DNA of 64,000 bases from assembly GCF_900129155.1 (NCBI RefSeq), contig NZ_FQVF01000012.1, positions 98,670 to 162,669 of the forward strand, written 5' to 3'. The notes beneath the pieces are model-generated. The model had not been told where the DNA came from and did not search any database. It was given only the letters and a program-made list of their open reading frames with translations. The first letter of the stretch is position 1. Each line of letters starts with the position of its first letter. The position numbers and the translations under genes are program-made. The DNA comes from Marinomonas polaris DSM 16579. Lineage in GTDB: Bacteria; Pseudomonadota; Gammaproteobacteria; Pseudomonadales; Marinomonadaceae. This document shows, in pieces, positions 20,007-28,665 of this stretch.

Positions 20007-20933
20007 ATGGTTAAAGCAAAATGGCGTTCAGTGGACGGTATCGTTCTACTGAACAAGCCGATAGGTTTAAGTTCGAACCAAGCGCTGCAGCGTGTCCGCC
20101 GTCTTTATCAGGCAGCAAAAGCTGGACATACTGGGGCGCTTGACCCTTTGGCAACAGGAATGTTGCCATTGTGTCTCGGAGAAGCGACGAAATTTTCTCA
20201 ATATTTATTGGATGCAAATAAGCGTTATCTAACCTGCATACAGTTGGGAAAAAGAACCACAACCGGTGATCGTGAAGGTGAGGTATTAACTGAGGAGTTG
20301 ATCCCTACTCTTACTGATGAATCTCTTGAAGAAATTCTAGACGGATTTCGTGGTGAAATTGAGCAAATACCTCCCATGTATTCTGCTTTAAAGCACGAAG
20401 GTAGGCCTTTGTATGAGTATGCCCGTCAAGGCATCGTTATTGAAAGGAAACGTCGTCGCGTTACTATTTCAAATCTAACTCTTGTTTCAAGAACCGAAGA
20501 TACACTGACACTTGATATTCAGTGTTCCAAAGGTACTTATATTCGAACCATTGGCGAGGATATTGGTGAAGCGTTAGGTTGTGGTGCGCATCTTCATTCT
20601 TTGCATCGTATTTCGACGGCGGGATATTTGCCTGAAAATATGATGACGTTAGAGCAGTTTGAAGTGATAGCGGAGCAAGGATATGAGGCATTAGATTCTC
20701 ATCTAATTTCGATGGATACCGCTGTAGAACATTTCACTAGAGTCGATTTACCTGAGGCGGATACACTGGATATGATGTTTGGTCGAACCATACCTAGTCC
20801 TGTTTCATTAGAACATGAAACTGTAGTGAGAATGTACGATCATGGATCACAGCGCTTCTTAGGCCTTGGGCAAATTAAAGAGACGTCTATTCGTCCTTAT
20901 CGACTGGTAAATACCAGCGAGTTCTCTTTATAA
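20007..20933 (+). CDS. truB: tRNA pseudouridine-55 synthase
   Basis: Makes pseudouridine 55 in the T loop of tRNAs. The 308-residue protein carries the catalytic aspartate D46 in GHTGALDPLATGMLP, the YSALK and RPLYEYAR motifs, and CSKGTYIRTIGEDIG. A C-terminal region follows the catalytic fold. Last gene of the rimP-truB unit; rpsO follows after 111 bp. Confidence 0.96.
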   Translation: MVKAKWRSVDGIVLLNKPIGLSSNQALQRVRRLYQAAKAGHTGALDPLATGMLPLCLGEATKFSQYLLDANKRYLTCIQLGKRTTTGDREGEVLTEELIPTLTDESLEEILDGFRGEIEQIPPMYSALKHEGRPLYEYARQGIVIERKRRRVTISNLTLVSRTEDTLTLDIQCSKGTYIRTIGEDIGEALGCGAHLHSLHRISTAGYLPENMMTLEQFEVIAEQGYEALDSHLISMDTAVEHFTRVDLPEADTLDMMFGRTIPSPVSLEHETVVRMYDHGSQRFLGLGQIKETSIRPYRLVNTSEFSL

Positions 20934-21044
20934 ATAGCAGTGAGTTCTGCTAAAAAGAGTGTTAAACTTGCTAGCTTAGGATGACTGAAAATATGCTCGG
21001 CTATCCTTTACTTTTAATAGCATATTAATTTGGAGATTAAGATT

Positions 21045-21314
21045 ATGGCATTGTCTGCAGAATCAAAAGCAGCGTTGGTAAAAGAGTTTCAAGTAGCGGA
21101 AGGCGACACTGGTTCTCCTGAAGTTCAAGTAGCATTGTTGACTAAGAACATCGAAGGTCTTCAAGGTCACTTTAAAGCTCATATCCACGACCATCATTCT
21201 CGTCGCGGTCTAATCCGCATGGTAAACCAGCGTCGTAAGTTGTTGGATTACCTTAAGCGTAAAGATGCAGCTCGTTACACTAGTTTGATTAAAAAACTAG
21301 GTCTGCGTCGCTAA
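21045..21314 (+). CDS. rpsO: 30S ribosomal protein S15
   Basis: Primary 16S rRNA-binding protein. From ATG 21045 the product has exactly 89 residues, the family length, beginning [15 protein letters not shown] and holding [23 protein letters not shown]. An in-frame TTG at 21030 would add five residues, but the GGAG at 21032 fits the ATG at 21045. Followed at once by a terminator and then the pnp leader, as in E. coli. Confidence 0.97.
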   Translation: MALSAESKAALVKEFQVAEGDTGSPEVQVALLTKNIEGLQGHFKAHIHDHHSRRGLIRMVNQRRKLLDYLKRKDAARYTSLIKKLGLRR

Positions 21315-21323
21315 GACTGAGAA

Positions 21324-21354
21324 AGGGCCATAAGTTATTATGGCCCTTTTTTTA
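21324..21354 (+). terminator. terminator after rpsO
   Basis: Ten-base inverted repeat (agggccataa / ttatggccct) followed by seven T residues, directly after the rpsO stop. Partial read-through would feed pnp. Confidence 0.9.
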
Positions 21355-21358
21355 TTGG

Positions 21359-21462
21359 TCTCCCAAGGGACAGCCTGTACTTCATATGCACTTTTCTTCT
21401 CCTGAATGAAGAAGCTGAAAGAGTTCATATGAGTACTGGCTTAAAAAGAGGTCTTTGGGAGA
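21359..21462 (+). promoter_or_regulatory. long leader hairpin upstream of pnp (likely RNase III/PNPase autoregulation site)
   Basis: About 104 nt fold into one long imperfect stem. tctcccaa (21359-21366) pairs with ttgggaga at the 3' end; agcctgtacttcatatg pairs with catatgagtactggctt with minor bulges; cttttcttct pairs with agaagctgaaag. In E. coli the pnp leader is a long stem cut by RNase III, after which PNPase represses its own translation. The position (between the rpsO terminator and the pnp ribosome-binding site) is the same. The pairing is seen; the regulation is inferred. Confidence 0.7.
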
Positions 21463-21490
21463 AGAAATTTTTTTAATAAAAGGAATACGT

Positions 21491-23599
21491 GTGAGTATTA
21501 CTACAAAAACTTTTCAGTTCGGTAATGATACCGTAACGCTAGAAACAGGCCGCATTGCTCGCCAAGCAACAGGCGCTGTTCTTTGTACAATTGGTGATGC
21601 ACAAGTACTTGCTACTGTTGTAGGCGCTAAATCAGCTAAGGCTGGCCAAGACTTTTTTCCATTATCTGTTCATTATCAAGAGCGTGCTTACGCAGTTGGT
21701 AAAATTCCAGGTGGCTTCTTAAAACGTGAAGGCCGTCCTTCTGAAAAAGAAACACTGACTTCTCGTTTGATCGACCGTCCAATCCGTCCATTGTTCCCTA
21801 AAGGGTTTATGAACGAAGTTCAGGTTGTTTGTACTGTTATGTCTACTAACACTAACTTAGACGCTGATATTGCGGCTATGTTGGCAACGTCTGCAGCATT
21901 GACTATTTCTGGTATTCCGTTCAATGGTCCTATCGGTGCGGCTCGTGTTGGTTTTAACGACGAGTCTGGTTATGTTCTTAACCCAAGCTATTCTGATCTA
22001 GATGGTTCTTTGCTAGACATGGTCGTAGCAGGTACGAAAGACGCAGTATTGATGGTTGAGTCTGAAGCGCAAGAGCTTACAGAAGACGAAATGCTAGGTG
22101 CTGTACTTTACGCTCATAAAGAAATGCAAGCGGCGATTTCTGCCATTACAGAATTCGCAGCTGAGTGTGCTAAGCCTCGTTGGGATTGGGTTGCAGATGC
22201 GGCAAACGTTTCTTTGACTGATGCACTTCAATCTGGTTACGCAGCTCAAATCGAAGAAGCGTACGGAATCAGCGAAAAAATGGCTCGTTACGCTCAACTA
22301 GGTGTTGTTCGTGATGCGGCTGTTGCTGCACTTGTTACTGCAGAAGGTGAGTTCTCAGAAGCTGACGTTACTGGCGCTTTCTCTAAACTTGAAAAACGCA
22401 TTGTTCGTCGCCGTGTTATCGATGGCAAGCCTCGTATTGATGGTCGTGATAATAAAACAGTTCGTCCAATCAACGTTGAAGTTGGTCTACTAAGTAAAAC
22501 TCATGGTTCTGCTTTGTTCACTCGTGGTGAAACCCAGGCGATTGCAACTTGTACGCTTGGTACGAGCCGCGATTCACAAATGACTGATGGTTTGACTGGC
22601 GAAAGTAAAGACAGCTTCATGCTTCATTACAACTTCCCTCCATACTCTGTAGGTGAGTGTGGTCGTATGGGTGGTGTTGGTCGTCGTGAAATTGGTCACG
22701 GTCGTCTAGCTCGTCGTGGTGTTCAGGCTGTATTGCCTTCTGAAGATGAATTCCCGTACACAATCCGTATCGTATCTGAGATTACTGAATCTAACGGTTC
22801 AAGCTCTATGGCATCTGTGTGCGGCGCGTCTTTGTCTATGATGGACGCTGGTGTTCCTCTTAAGGCACCTGTTGCAGGTATCGCAATGGGTCTTATCAAA
22901 GAAGACGATGGTTTTGCTGTATTGACTGATATCTTAGGTGACGAAGATCACCTTGGCGATATGGACTTTAAAGTAGCGGGTACTGCAGAAGGTATTACTG
23001 CGCTTCAAATGGACATCAAAATCGAAGGTATCAACGAAGAGATTATGGATATCGCCTTGAGCCAAGCGCTTGAAGCTCGTACTCATATCCTTCGAGAGAT
23101 GGCGAAAGTAATTGGTTACGCTCGTCCAGAAGTTTCTCCTAACGCGCCTTCTATGGCGACGATCAAAATTGATCCAGAGAAAATTCGTGACGTCATCGGT
23201 AAAGGTGGTGCAACAATTCGTTCTATCACTGAGCAAACTGGCGCTTCTATCGATCTAGATGACGACGGTACTGTTCGTATTTACGCTGCTGATAAAGCAT
23301 CTTCTGATGCAGCATTGCTGAAGATTCATGAAATCACTGCTGAAGCAGAAGTAGATAAACTTTACAAAGGTAAAGTAGTTCGCCTAGCTGAGTTTGGTGC
23401 TTTCGTAAACATCTTACCTGGTAAAGATGGTTTGGTTCACATCTCTCAAATTGCTGAAGAGCGTATTCGTGCAGTAACCGACTTCCTTTCTGAAGGTCAA
23501 GAAGTTATCGTTAAAGTACTAGATGTTGATGCTCGTGGTCGTATCAAGCTTTCTATGAAAGATGTGACCGAAGAAGAAAAAGCAGCTTACACTGAGTAA
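21491..23599 (+). CDS. pnp: polynucleotide phosphorylase
   Basis: 3'-5' phosphorolytic exoribonuclease of the degradosome. From GTG 21491 the 702-residue product matches the family, starting [20 protein letters not shown]. It has two RNase PH cores ([20 protein letters not shown], then [19 protein letters not shown]), a KH domain ([12 protein letters not shown], about 553-610) and an S1 domain ([20 protein letters not shown], about 619-690). AAAAGGAA lies upstream of the GTG; an earlier in-frame ATG (21455) falls inside the leader hairpin and is rejected. Confidence 0.96.
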   Translation: MSITTKTFQFGNDTVTLETGRIARQATGAVLCTIGDAQVLATVVGAKSAKAGQDFFPLSVHYQERAYAVGKIPGGFLKREGRPSEKETLTSRLIDRPIRPLFPKGFMNEVQVVCTVMSTNTNLDADIAAMLATSAALTISGIPFNGPIGAARVGFNDESGYVLNPSYSDLDGSLLDMVVAGTKDAVLMVESEAQELTEDEMLGAVLYAHKEMQAAISAITEFAAECAKPRWDWVADAANVSLTDALQSGYAAQIEEAYGISEKMARYAQLGVVRDAAVAALVTAEGEFSEADVTGAFSKLEKRIVRRRVIDGKPRIDGRDNKTVRPINVEVGLLSKTHGSALFTRGETQAIATCTLGTSRDSQMTDGLTGESKDSFMLHYNFPPYSVGECGRMGGVGRREIGHGRLARRGVQAVLPSEDEFPYTIRIVSEITESNGSSSMASVCGASLSMMDAGVPLKAPVAGIAMGLIKEDDGFAVLTDILGDEDHLGDMDFKVAGTAEGITALQMDIKIEGINEEIMDIALSQALEARTHILREMAKVIGYARPEVSPNAPSMATIKIDPEKIRDVIGKGGATIRSITEQTGASIDLDDDGTVRIYAADKASSDAALLKIHEITAEAEVDKLYKGKVVRLAEFGAFVNILPGKDGLVHISQIAEERIRAVTDFLSEGQEVIVKVLDVDARGRIKLSMKDVTEEEKAAYTE

Positions 23600-23620
23600 T
23601 TTCTAGTGTAAATTGATGTA

Positions 23621-23650
23621 AAAAGGCGCTATTTATAGCGCCTTTTTTTG
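23621..23650 (+). terminator. terminator after pnp
   Basis: Stem aaaaggcgcta / tagcgcctttt with a short loop and a seven-base T run. Confidence 0.9.
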
Positions 23651-23760
23651 TTTTTAATGCACTGAATAGACTAAAATAGCAGCATTGTAATTAATGTTCG
23701 GGTTATATTTTTGACACTATTTATCTCTTAGTAGTTCAGTCTCTTAGATAAAAGGAAAAG

Positions 23761-24354
23761 ATGATGACGTTTAAAATTGTGGGTTTATTAGCGGCTAGTC
23801 TTGTATTGGCAGCATGTAGTAAAGATGCCTTGAATACGCCCGTTGAGGCAATTTCTGATTGTGTGTTTGCTGATGGTTCTAATCAGGCTGCTCCTGCTTG
23901 GGTGTGTGGTGCTCCTGTTGAGGGTGTGGCTTTGTCTGCAGTTGGTTATAGCGAAAAATCTGCCGCTGGCCCTAACTATATGAAACAGATGGCTGCAACA
24001 GCGGCACGTGTTGAGTTGGCGCAAGTACTTAGCCTTGATCTGCAAAACATGGTCAAGCAGTATGTTGAAACAACAGGTGCTGGTGATGCTGAAACAGTTG
24101 ATCGTGTGAATAGTGTAGTGACTAAGCAAGTTACTGAGCAGCAATTAATTGGATCTAAAGTTGTACGTCAGATGCCTACGCCTAGTGGTGGTTTGGTTGT
24201 TTTGGTTGGTTTAGATCCTGAGCAAGCTGGAAAAGTAGCACAAGATATTTTGCGTACTTCTATGAAAAATGAACAAGCTTTGTACCAAAAATTAGAATCT
24301 GAAAAAAGTTTTGATGAGTTGGCGGCAGAAATTGCCAAGCGTCACGCTCAGTAA
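23761..24354 (+). CDS. LPP20-family lipoprotein
   Basis: Predicted lipoprotein of 197 residues. A signal peptide ends in the lipobox LAAC (cysteine at 19). The body (VEGVALSAVGYSEKSAAGPNYMKQMAATAARVELAQVL) resembles the LPP20/Pfam LPP20-type domain found in many proteobacterial lipoproteins of unknown role. The C-terminus is helical and charged. Start ATGATG with aaaagga upstream. It stands alone between the pnp terminator and a hairpin at 24363. Biochemical function is unknown. Confidence 0.75.
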   Translation: MMTFKIVGLLAASLVLAACSKDALNTPVEAISDCVFADGSNQAAPAWVCGAPVEGVALSAVGYSEKSAAGPNYMKQMAATAARVELAQVLSLDLQNMVKQYVETTGAGDAETVDRVNSVVTKQVTEQQLIGSKVVRQMPTPSGGLVVLVGLDPEQAGKVAQDILRTSMKNEQALYQKLESEKSFDELAAEIAKRHAQ

Positions 24355-24362
24355 AATACAGC

Positions 24363-24399
24363 GATGAGTAGTACACAACTTTATGTGCTGCTACTCATC
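24363..24399. terminator. hairpin between convergent genes
   Basis: Inverted repeat gatgagtag (24363-24371) / ctactcatc (24391-24399), with further pairing inside, in the gap between the lipoprotein gene and the convergent thioesterase gene. Lacks a T run; probably a transcript-end stabiliser or weak bidirectional terminator. Confidence 0.5.
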
Positions 24400-24410
24400 A
24401 TGCTCCCTTT

Positions 24411-24821
24411 CTAAAGATTTGCTTCTTCATCAAAAATCGGAGTGGGCTTTTTGTTGCTGTCTACGGCCACAAAATTGAAATGTCCGGTTACTGCCTTTGT
24501 GCGTTTATCGCTATCCAATTGCTCTAAAAAAATTGATACTTCTACTTTTAGCGAGGTTCTGCCAACATGAACCACGCGAGCGATTAATTCAACTAAAATG
24601 CCTGAAGGTATCGGTTGTTTAAAGTCCACTTGTTCTGTTGAAATGGTTACCATGGTTTTTCTGGCAAAACGGGTGGCAGCAATATAGGCAACTTCGTCCA
24701 TCCACTGTAGGGCGATACCACCGAATAAGGTATCGTAATGGTTTGTTGTTGCTGGAAACACCATCTTTGCAACGCGTGTTTCTGATATTTCTTCTCGTTT
24801 TTGGATGAGTAGCTTGTTCAT
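24411..24821 (-). CDS. acyl-CoA thioesterase, hotdog fold
   Basis: 136-residue hotdog-fold protein of the YciA/BACH-type acyl-CoA thioesterase family, which hydrolyses acyl-CoA to free acid and CoA. Visible signature: N27 and D42 in NHYDTLFGGIALQWMDEVA, then QVDFKQPIPSG and TSLKVEVSIF. The start is placed at ATG 24821 (MNKLLIQKREE); an upstream in-frame start (24863) would add 14 residues and run deeper into the divergent gene. Acyl-chain preference cannot be read from sequence. Confidence 0.85.
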   Translation of the reverse strand: MNKLLIQKREEISETRVAKMVFPATTNHYDTLFGGIALQWMDEVAYIAATRFARKTMVTISTEQVDFKQPIPSGILVELIARVVHVGRTSLKVEVSIFLEQLDSDKRTKAVTGHFNFVAVDSNKKPTPIFDEEANL

Positions 24822-25851
24822 GTTAATAAAACCTTTTCTTTCAATGATTCTGTTAGGCGGCATTATACTCGCTGGAGTAAGTGGTTGTGATACGCGTTTT
24901 AAAGCAGAAGACGTTTTATCTCAATATGTTGTGGATTTAAATCGTTCTCAGTTTTTGTCTATTTCATCTCCAGCAATTGTAATGCCAGCTAGCTTGCCGT
25001 CATCACGTAATCGTCAACAAAGTTTGACTCACTTCGATATTGGTTTATTAGATTTCTTGTCTTTGCAGCGGTGTGATGTTGGTATTGTGGCGGGCAGAAA
25101 AAATAGCATTCTTGGTAAGGTTATGCCTGATAGTCAGCGATTTTTATACGAGCTAGACATCATTCGCGCTATAGAGTCGTGTGATATAAAGAATGAGTCT
25201 TTGTCTAAAGAATTGTATCAAATAGCCCAACAGAAGCGCCTTGAATTACCTATGGCATTCGGTAATGCTCTTTTTAATGGCGCAGAAAGCGAGGCGTTTT
25301 TTAGTTTATCTAATGGTTTTTTACCTCTCAACTATTCTACTGCAGAGCAACAGGAGCTATTGAATTCTTTAAATCGATTGCTTGCCATTGGTGAGAGTCT
25401 TGAGGATTTACCACTTGTTGATGCTAATGTTTTTGAGGGAGATTTGAAAATACTAATGGACAGTGAGTACGCTGGCCGACTGTTGTATTCGTTGGCACGT
25501 GTCACTAGTTATTTAGATCTTGTTGCGAATAAAGTGAAAGCATTAGATGGTAATATTTGTGGAGCTCCAATGGTTTATCTTAAACAGCAGTTTGAGACGC
25601 ATTATGTAAAAGTTGTTCAGCCTTATATGGGGCGAATAACTCGCGGAGCTTATCAGATACTGCCACTTTTGAATCGTTTGTTTGAGGTAAGTGAGCCTTT
25701 AAGTCGTGATATGCAAACTTTTTCGTATCAATTTTCTCTGAATGAAGCGACTAGTGAATGGCAGCGTTACCAGCTTGTGTCTCAATATCATGCTAAGCAG
25801 TGGAGTGCTTTGTTTGCTAAGTGTTCAATATCTATTGGTGGCAAGTCTTAG
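24820..25851 (+). CDS. DUF3080-family lipoprotein
   Basis: About 343 residues with a lipoprotein signal (MILLGGIILAGVSGC; lipobox VSGC). The segment FDIGLLDFLSLQRCDVGIVA followed by RKNSILGKVMPDSQRFLYEL is the hallmark of DUF3080, a gammaproteobacterial family of unknown function. Three starts are possible: 24805, 24820 and 24844. ATG 24820 overlaps the start codon of the divergent thioesterase gene; 24844 would still keep the lipobox. No function is known to me. Confidence 0.75.
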   Translation: MLIKPFLSMILLGGIILAGVSGCDTRFKAEDVLSQYVVDLNRSQFLSISSPAIVMPASLPSSRNRQQSLTHFDIGLLDFLSLQRCDVGIVAGRKNSILGKVMPDSQRFLYELDIIRAIESCDIKNESLSKELYQIAQQKRLELPMAFGNALFNGAESEAFFSLSNGFLPLNYSTAEQQELLNSLNRLLAIGESLEDLPLVDANVFEGDLKILMDSEYAGRLLYSLARVTSYLDLVANKVKALDGNICGAPMVYLKQQFETHYVKVVQPYMGRITRGAYQILPLLNRLFEVSEPLSRDMQTFSYQFSLNEATSEWQRYQLVSQYHAKQWSALFAKCSISIGGKS

Positions 25852-25861
25852 CATAAAATAG

Positions 25862-26185
25862 TTAGATACGAGTGTTAATTTGTTGCTCTAAACTCTCAAC
25901 GGCATCATATTGATACGCTGGGCCTTCTGCTAAAGGCTCGAAGCTTAATGCTTTTAGTAGGGCGATGTTTGCAATGGGGTTTTCTCCAATGCTGTGCGAA
26001 AATTGAATGGGCCGTGTAATTGCGTGAGGCTGATGAAAGTTTAATTCATCCTGGGTATCGATAACAGACGGCCCGGGTTGATTGAATAGACTCATTAATA
26101 AGGCAAAATGAGCATTGCCAGAAACCGGTTTGCCCGCTTTGCTGCTTTGGGTTACCTGTGTTTCAACAATTTCTCTTAAATTCAT
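25862..26185 (-). CDS. unrecognised 107-residue protein
   Basis: Small soluble-looking protein without signal peptide, cysteines or membrane segments, convergent with the DUF3080 gene (10 bp apart). Segments AHFALLMSLFNQPGPSVIDT and NPIANIALLKALSFEPL suggest helices separated by a polar linker. Typical codon use and a clear intergenic region upstream support a real gene. I do not recognise the family and give no function. Confidence 0.6.
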   Translation of the reverse strand: MNLREIVETQVTQSSKAGKPVSGNAHFALLMSLFNQPGPSVIDTQDELNFHQPHAITRPIQFSHSIGENPIANIALLKALSFEPLAEGPAYQYDAVESLEQQINTRI

Positions 26186-26503
26186 TTATGTGCCTATTAA
26201 ATCATCTACGATAAAGCTATCGGCACAGAGCGATTTTTCTTAAAGAAAACAGGGAATTAATTAAAAATGCTTTTTCATCAGTGATAGGTGCGATGGAATG
26301 TTGCTATTTTGACTTTTATCGTTAGGTGAGTATTTTTAAATTGTGATTTTTTGTATATAAGGCTATCAATTTTTGTTCAATGTATAGCCCAAAGTGTTTA
26401 AGCATCGTACTATAATGCATTATAGATCAATTATATTTTTAGGGTCTTCTGCTTTTATTTAGAAAAGTGAGCCGCTTAACATCAGTGCGGTAGGGCATAG
26501 TGC
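26186..26503. promoter_or_regulatory. divergent intergenic region with perfect 16-bp palindrome
   Basis: A 318-bp gap between the small unknown gene and the GGDEF gene. It contains the perfect palindrome CTATAATGCATTATAG at 26410-26425, which includes a consensus -10 hexamer (TATAAT, 26411-26416) about 88 bp upstream of the GGDEF start. No good -35 is visible. A regulator binding site over a promoter is a reasonable reading but unproven. Confidence 0.45.
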
Positions 26504-27568
26504 ATGCATGATATTAACGAACTGATCGACAATGTTAGACGTAATGAAGAGATTGCACGCAAATTCTTTGAGATAGAGCGTTGTATACTTTCGATTGGAC
26601 GTTGTGATCAGTTTGTTTCAACATTAACCAAGGAAGTGCAGAAGCAGTTTAGTGTGCCTTATGTTTGGGTGAATCTAATTAATGAAGCACCTTTGTCTCA
26701 TCTAATAGAAAGTCTAGAGAAAATGCCTGATCTACGAGATAGGGTGCTTTTTACAAGACGTCGTTCTATGATCGATATCATCAAGTCCAGTAATAAAACC
26801 GTTTTAGTAAATACTAATTTAAGCCGATGCTGGGAAATCATTCCCTCTGTTTATCGCGATATTATTTCTTCTGTCGCCATTTCTCCTTTGACTATTGATG
26901 GTGAGTTGGTTGGATTGTTTTGTCAGGCCGATTCAGACAGCTCTAGATATGATGCGACGACAAAAGATACTTTTTTACTTGATCAGTTAGCGATTAAAAT
27001 CTCTATTTGTTTGAGTAATGTGACGGCAAGGGAAAAGCTAGAGTATTTGGCGACACGAGATCCATTAACGGGCTTATTAAACCGTCGACAGCTAGAGTTG
27101 ATGCTAGATCGTGAGTTTGCTCGCTCTAAAATGCAGGAGCGTGATTTAACTGTTGTATTCATTGATTGTGATGCCTTTAAGTCCATTAATGATACGTTAG
27201 GCCATAATTGTGGTGATGAGGTATTGGAGTATATCGCTAAGCGTTTGCTAAAATACGTTCACAAGCAAGGTTTAGCATTTCGATTTGCAGGTGATGAATT
27301 TGTGTTTGTTATGCCTGGAAAAAGTTATGAGCAAGCCATTTTGGTGGCGGAATCTATCCAAGAATATCTACAATCTAATCCATTAAGGTATAAATCTAAT
27401 CTTGTACCTATTACTATTAGTTACGGTGGTGCCAGTGTCATGTCTGATTCGCCTAGTAACTATAAGCATCTGTTGAAAGTGGCAGATGAGCGCCTCTATG
27501 ACTATAAAAATAACCGTAAACGATTGGTGCCAACAAAGGTCTTTAAATTTTTAAATAGACTAAGATAG
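26504..27568 (+). CDS. GAF-GGDEF protein, probable diguanylate cyclase
   Basis: 354 residues: an N-terminal GAF-like sensor (about 20-170) and a GGDEF domain (about 180-345) opening with RDPLTGLLNRRQLE. Diguanylate cyclases make cyclic di-GMP from two GTP. The active-site motif here is AGDEF (262-266) rather than GGDEF; A/SGDEF variants are known to be active in some proteins. No RxxD inhibitory site lies just before it. No signal peptide or membrane helix, so it should be cytoplasmic. It precedes glk by about 100 bp but the HexR site between them suggests separate control. Confidence 0.85.
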   Translation: MHDINELIDNVRRNEEIARKFFEIERCILSIGRCDQFVSTLTKEVQKQFSVPYVWVNLINEAPLSHLIESLEKMPDLRDRVLFTRRRSMIDIIKSSNKTVLVNTNLSRCWEIIPSVYRDIISSVAISPLTIDGELVGLFCQADSDSSRYDATTKDTFLLDQLAIKISICLSNVTAREKLEYLATRDPLTGLLNRRQLELMLDREFARSKMQERDLTVVFIDCDAFKSINDTLGHNCGDEVLEYIAKRLLKYVHKQGLAFRFAGDEFVFVMPGKSYEQAILVAESIQEYLQSNPLRYKSNLVPITISYGGASVMSDSPSNYKHLLKVADERLYDYKNNRKRLVPTKVFKFLNRLR

Positions 27569-27571
27569 TTT

Positions 27572-27586
27572 TGTAATTTTATTACA
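27572..27586 (+). promoter_or_regulatory. HexR operator upstream of glk
   Basis: TGTAATTTTATTACA: arms TGTAAT and ATTACA form a perfect palindrome around a three-base centre. This matches the known HexR motif of gammaproteobacteria, which controls central sugar metabolism genes such as zwf, glk, edd and eda. It sits 86 bp before the glk ATG, ahead of glk-zwf-eda. The HexR gene itself is not in the window. Confidence 0.72.
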
Positions 27587-27671
27587 TTATGGTGCTTATT
27601 TTTTCAAGATCGCGGTATTTTTCACCTCAATTTTGTTGTAAAATTTCAAAAAAATTAAATAGGGTTCGTTT

Positions 27672-28646
27672 ATGTCCCATGCTTTAATCGCCGATCTTGG
27701 TGGAACTAATGCGCGTTTTGCTTTGGTTCCTATCCATCAATACGAGCCTCTAGAAGTTAGAGTGCTTCCTTGTGAAAATTACGATAATTTTTTTGATGCT
27801 GCAGCGGATTATATCGAAAACTGCAGTATTGGTATGGATAAAATAGACGCTATTGTTTTGGCGATTGCAGGTCCTGTTAATCAGCCAGTAATACAGTTTT
27901 CTAATAATCCGTGGAAGTTTACTCGTGATGAAGTGCAGTCCTATTTTGGTGATAATAAAGCCGTTGCCTTATTAAATGATTTTGATGCCGTTGGACATTG
28001 CTTGGAAATCCTTAAACCTGAAGATATGGTTGTCATTGGAGAAAGCTCTACGGTCGATCCAAAAGGTGCTTGTTGGGTAGTTGGAGCTGGCACTGGTTTG
28101 GGAATATCCTGCGTTGTTCCTCAAGATAATGGGCCTAATATTGTTTTGCCAGGAGAGGGCGGGCATGTTGATTTATCTGCCTGTAATGATGTTGAAGATG
28201 ATATTTTAAAATTTCTTCGTACGCGCCATAAGCGAGTTTCAGCAGAGCGTGTTTTATCTGGCATGGGCCTTGAAAATATATACGAAGCACTGGCTCTGCG
28301 TGAAGGTGTTGAAAAGCGTTTAACCGCGCCTGAAATTGGCGAAGCGTTAAAGCTTGGTAATGATCCTATCGCAATCGCTACGTTGGAACAGTTCTTTGTA
28401 TTTTTAGGTAGAGTTATCGGCGATCTAGTATTGTCCGTTGAGTCTCGCGGCGGTGTTTATATTGCCGGTGGTATTGTGCCTCGTTATTTAAAAGATATTC
28501 TTAAAAGTGGTTTCCGTGATGCGATGCAAGACAAAGGTCGTATGAAAGAATTTGTTTCCCCTATTCCGACTTTTGTTGTGATGTCTGAATACCCAGGGCT
28601 GATGGGCTGTGCATGTTACGCGTCCCATCTTGTGTCGAAAGCCTAG
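27672..28646 (+). CDS. glk: glucokinase
   Basis: Phosphorylates glucose to glucose-6-phosphate with ATP. The 324-residue protein is of the E. coli Glk type (321 aa), with the phosphate loop DLGGTNAR (8-15), LNDFDAVGH and the VVGAGTGLG and GGHVDLSA motifs; C-terminal GGVYIAGGIVPRY. First gene of glk-zwf-eda, with zwf beginning 20 bp downstream. Confidence 0.94.
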   Translation: MSHALIADLGGTNARFALVPIHQYEPLEVRVLPCENYDNFFDAAADYIENCSIGMDKIDAIVLAIAGPVNQPVIQFSNNPWKFTRDEVQSYFGDNKAVALLNDFDAVGHCLEILKPEDMVVIGESSTVDPKGACWVVGAGTGLGISCVVPQDNGPNIVLPGEGGHVDLSACNDVEDDILKFLRTRHKRVSAERVLSGMGLENIYEALALREGVEKRLTAPEIGEALKLGNDPIAIATLEQFFVFLGRVIGDLVLSVESRGGVYIAGGIVPRYLKDILKSGFRDAMQDKGRMKEFVSPIPTFVVMSEYPGLMGCACYASHLVSKA

Positions 28647-28665
28647 ATTAGTTGGAGAATAAAGA

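Noticed and set aside
21455..21490. Longer pnp start at 21455
   Set aside because: It falls inside the leader hairpin, lacks a Shine-Dalgarno and adds residues not found in PNPases.
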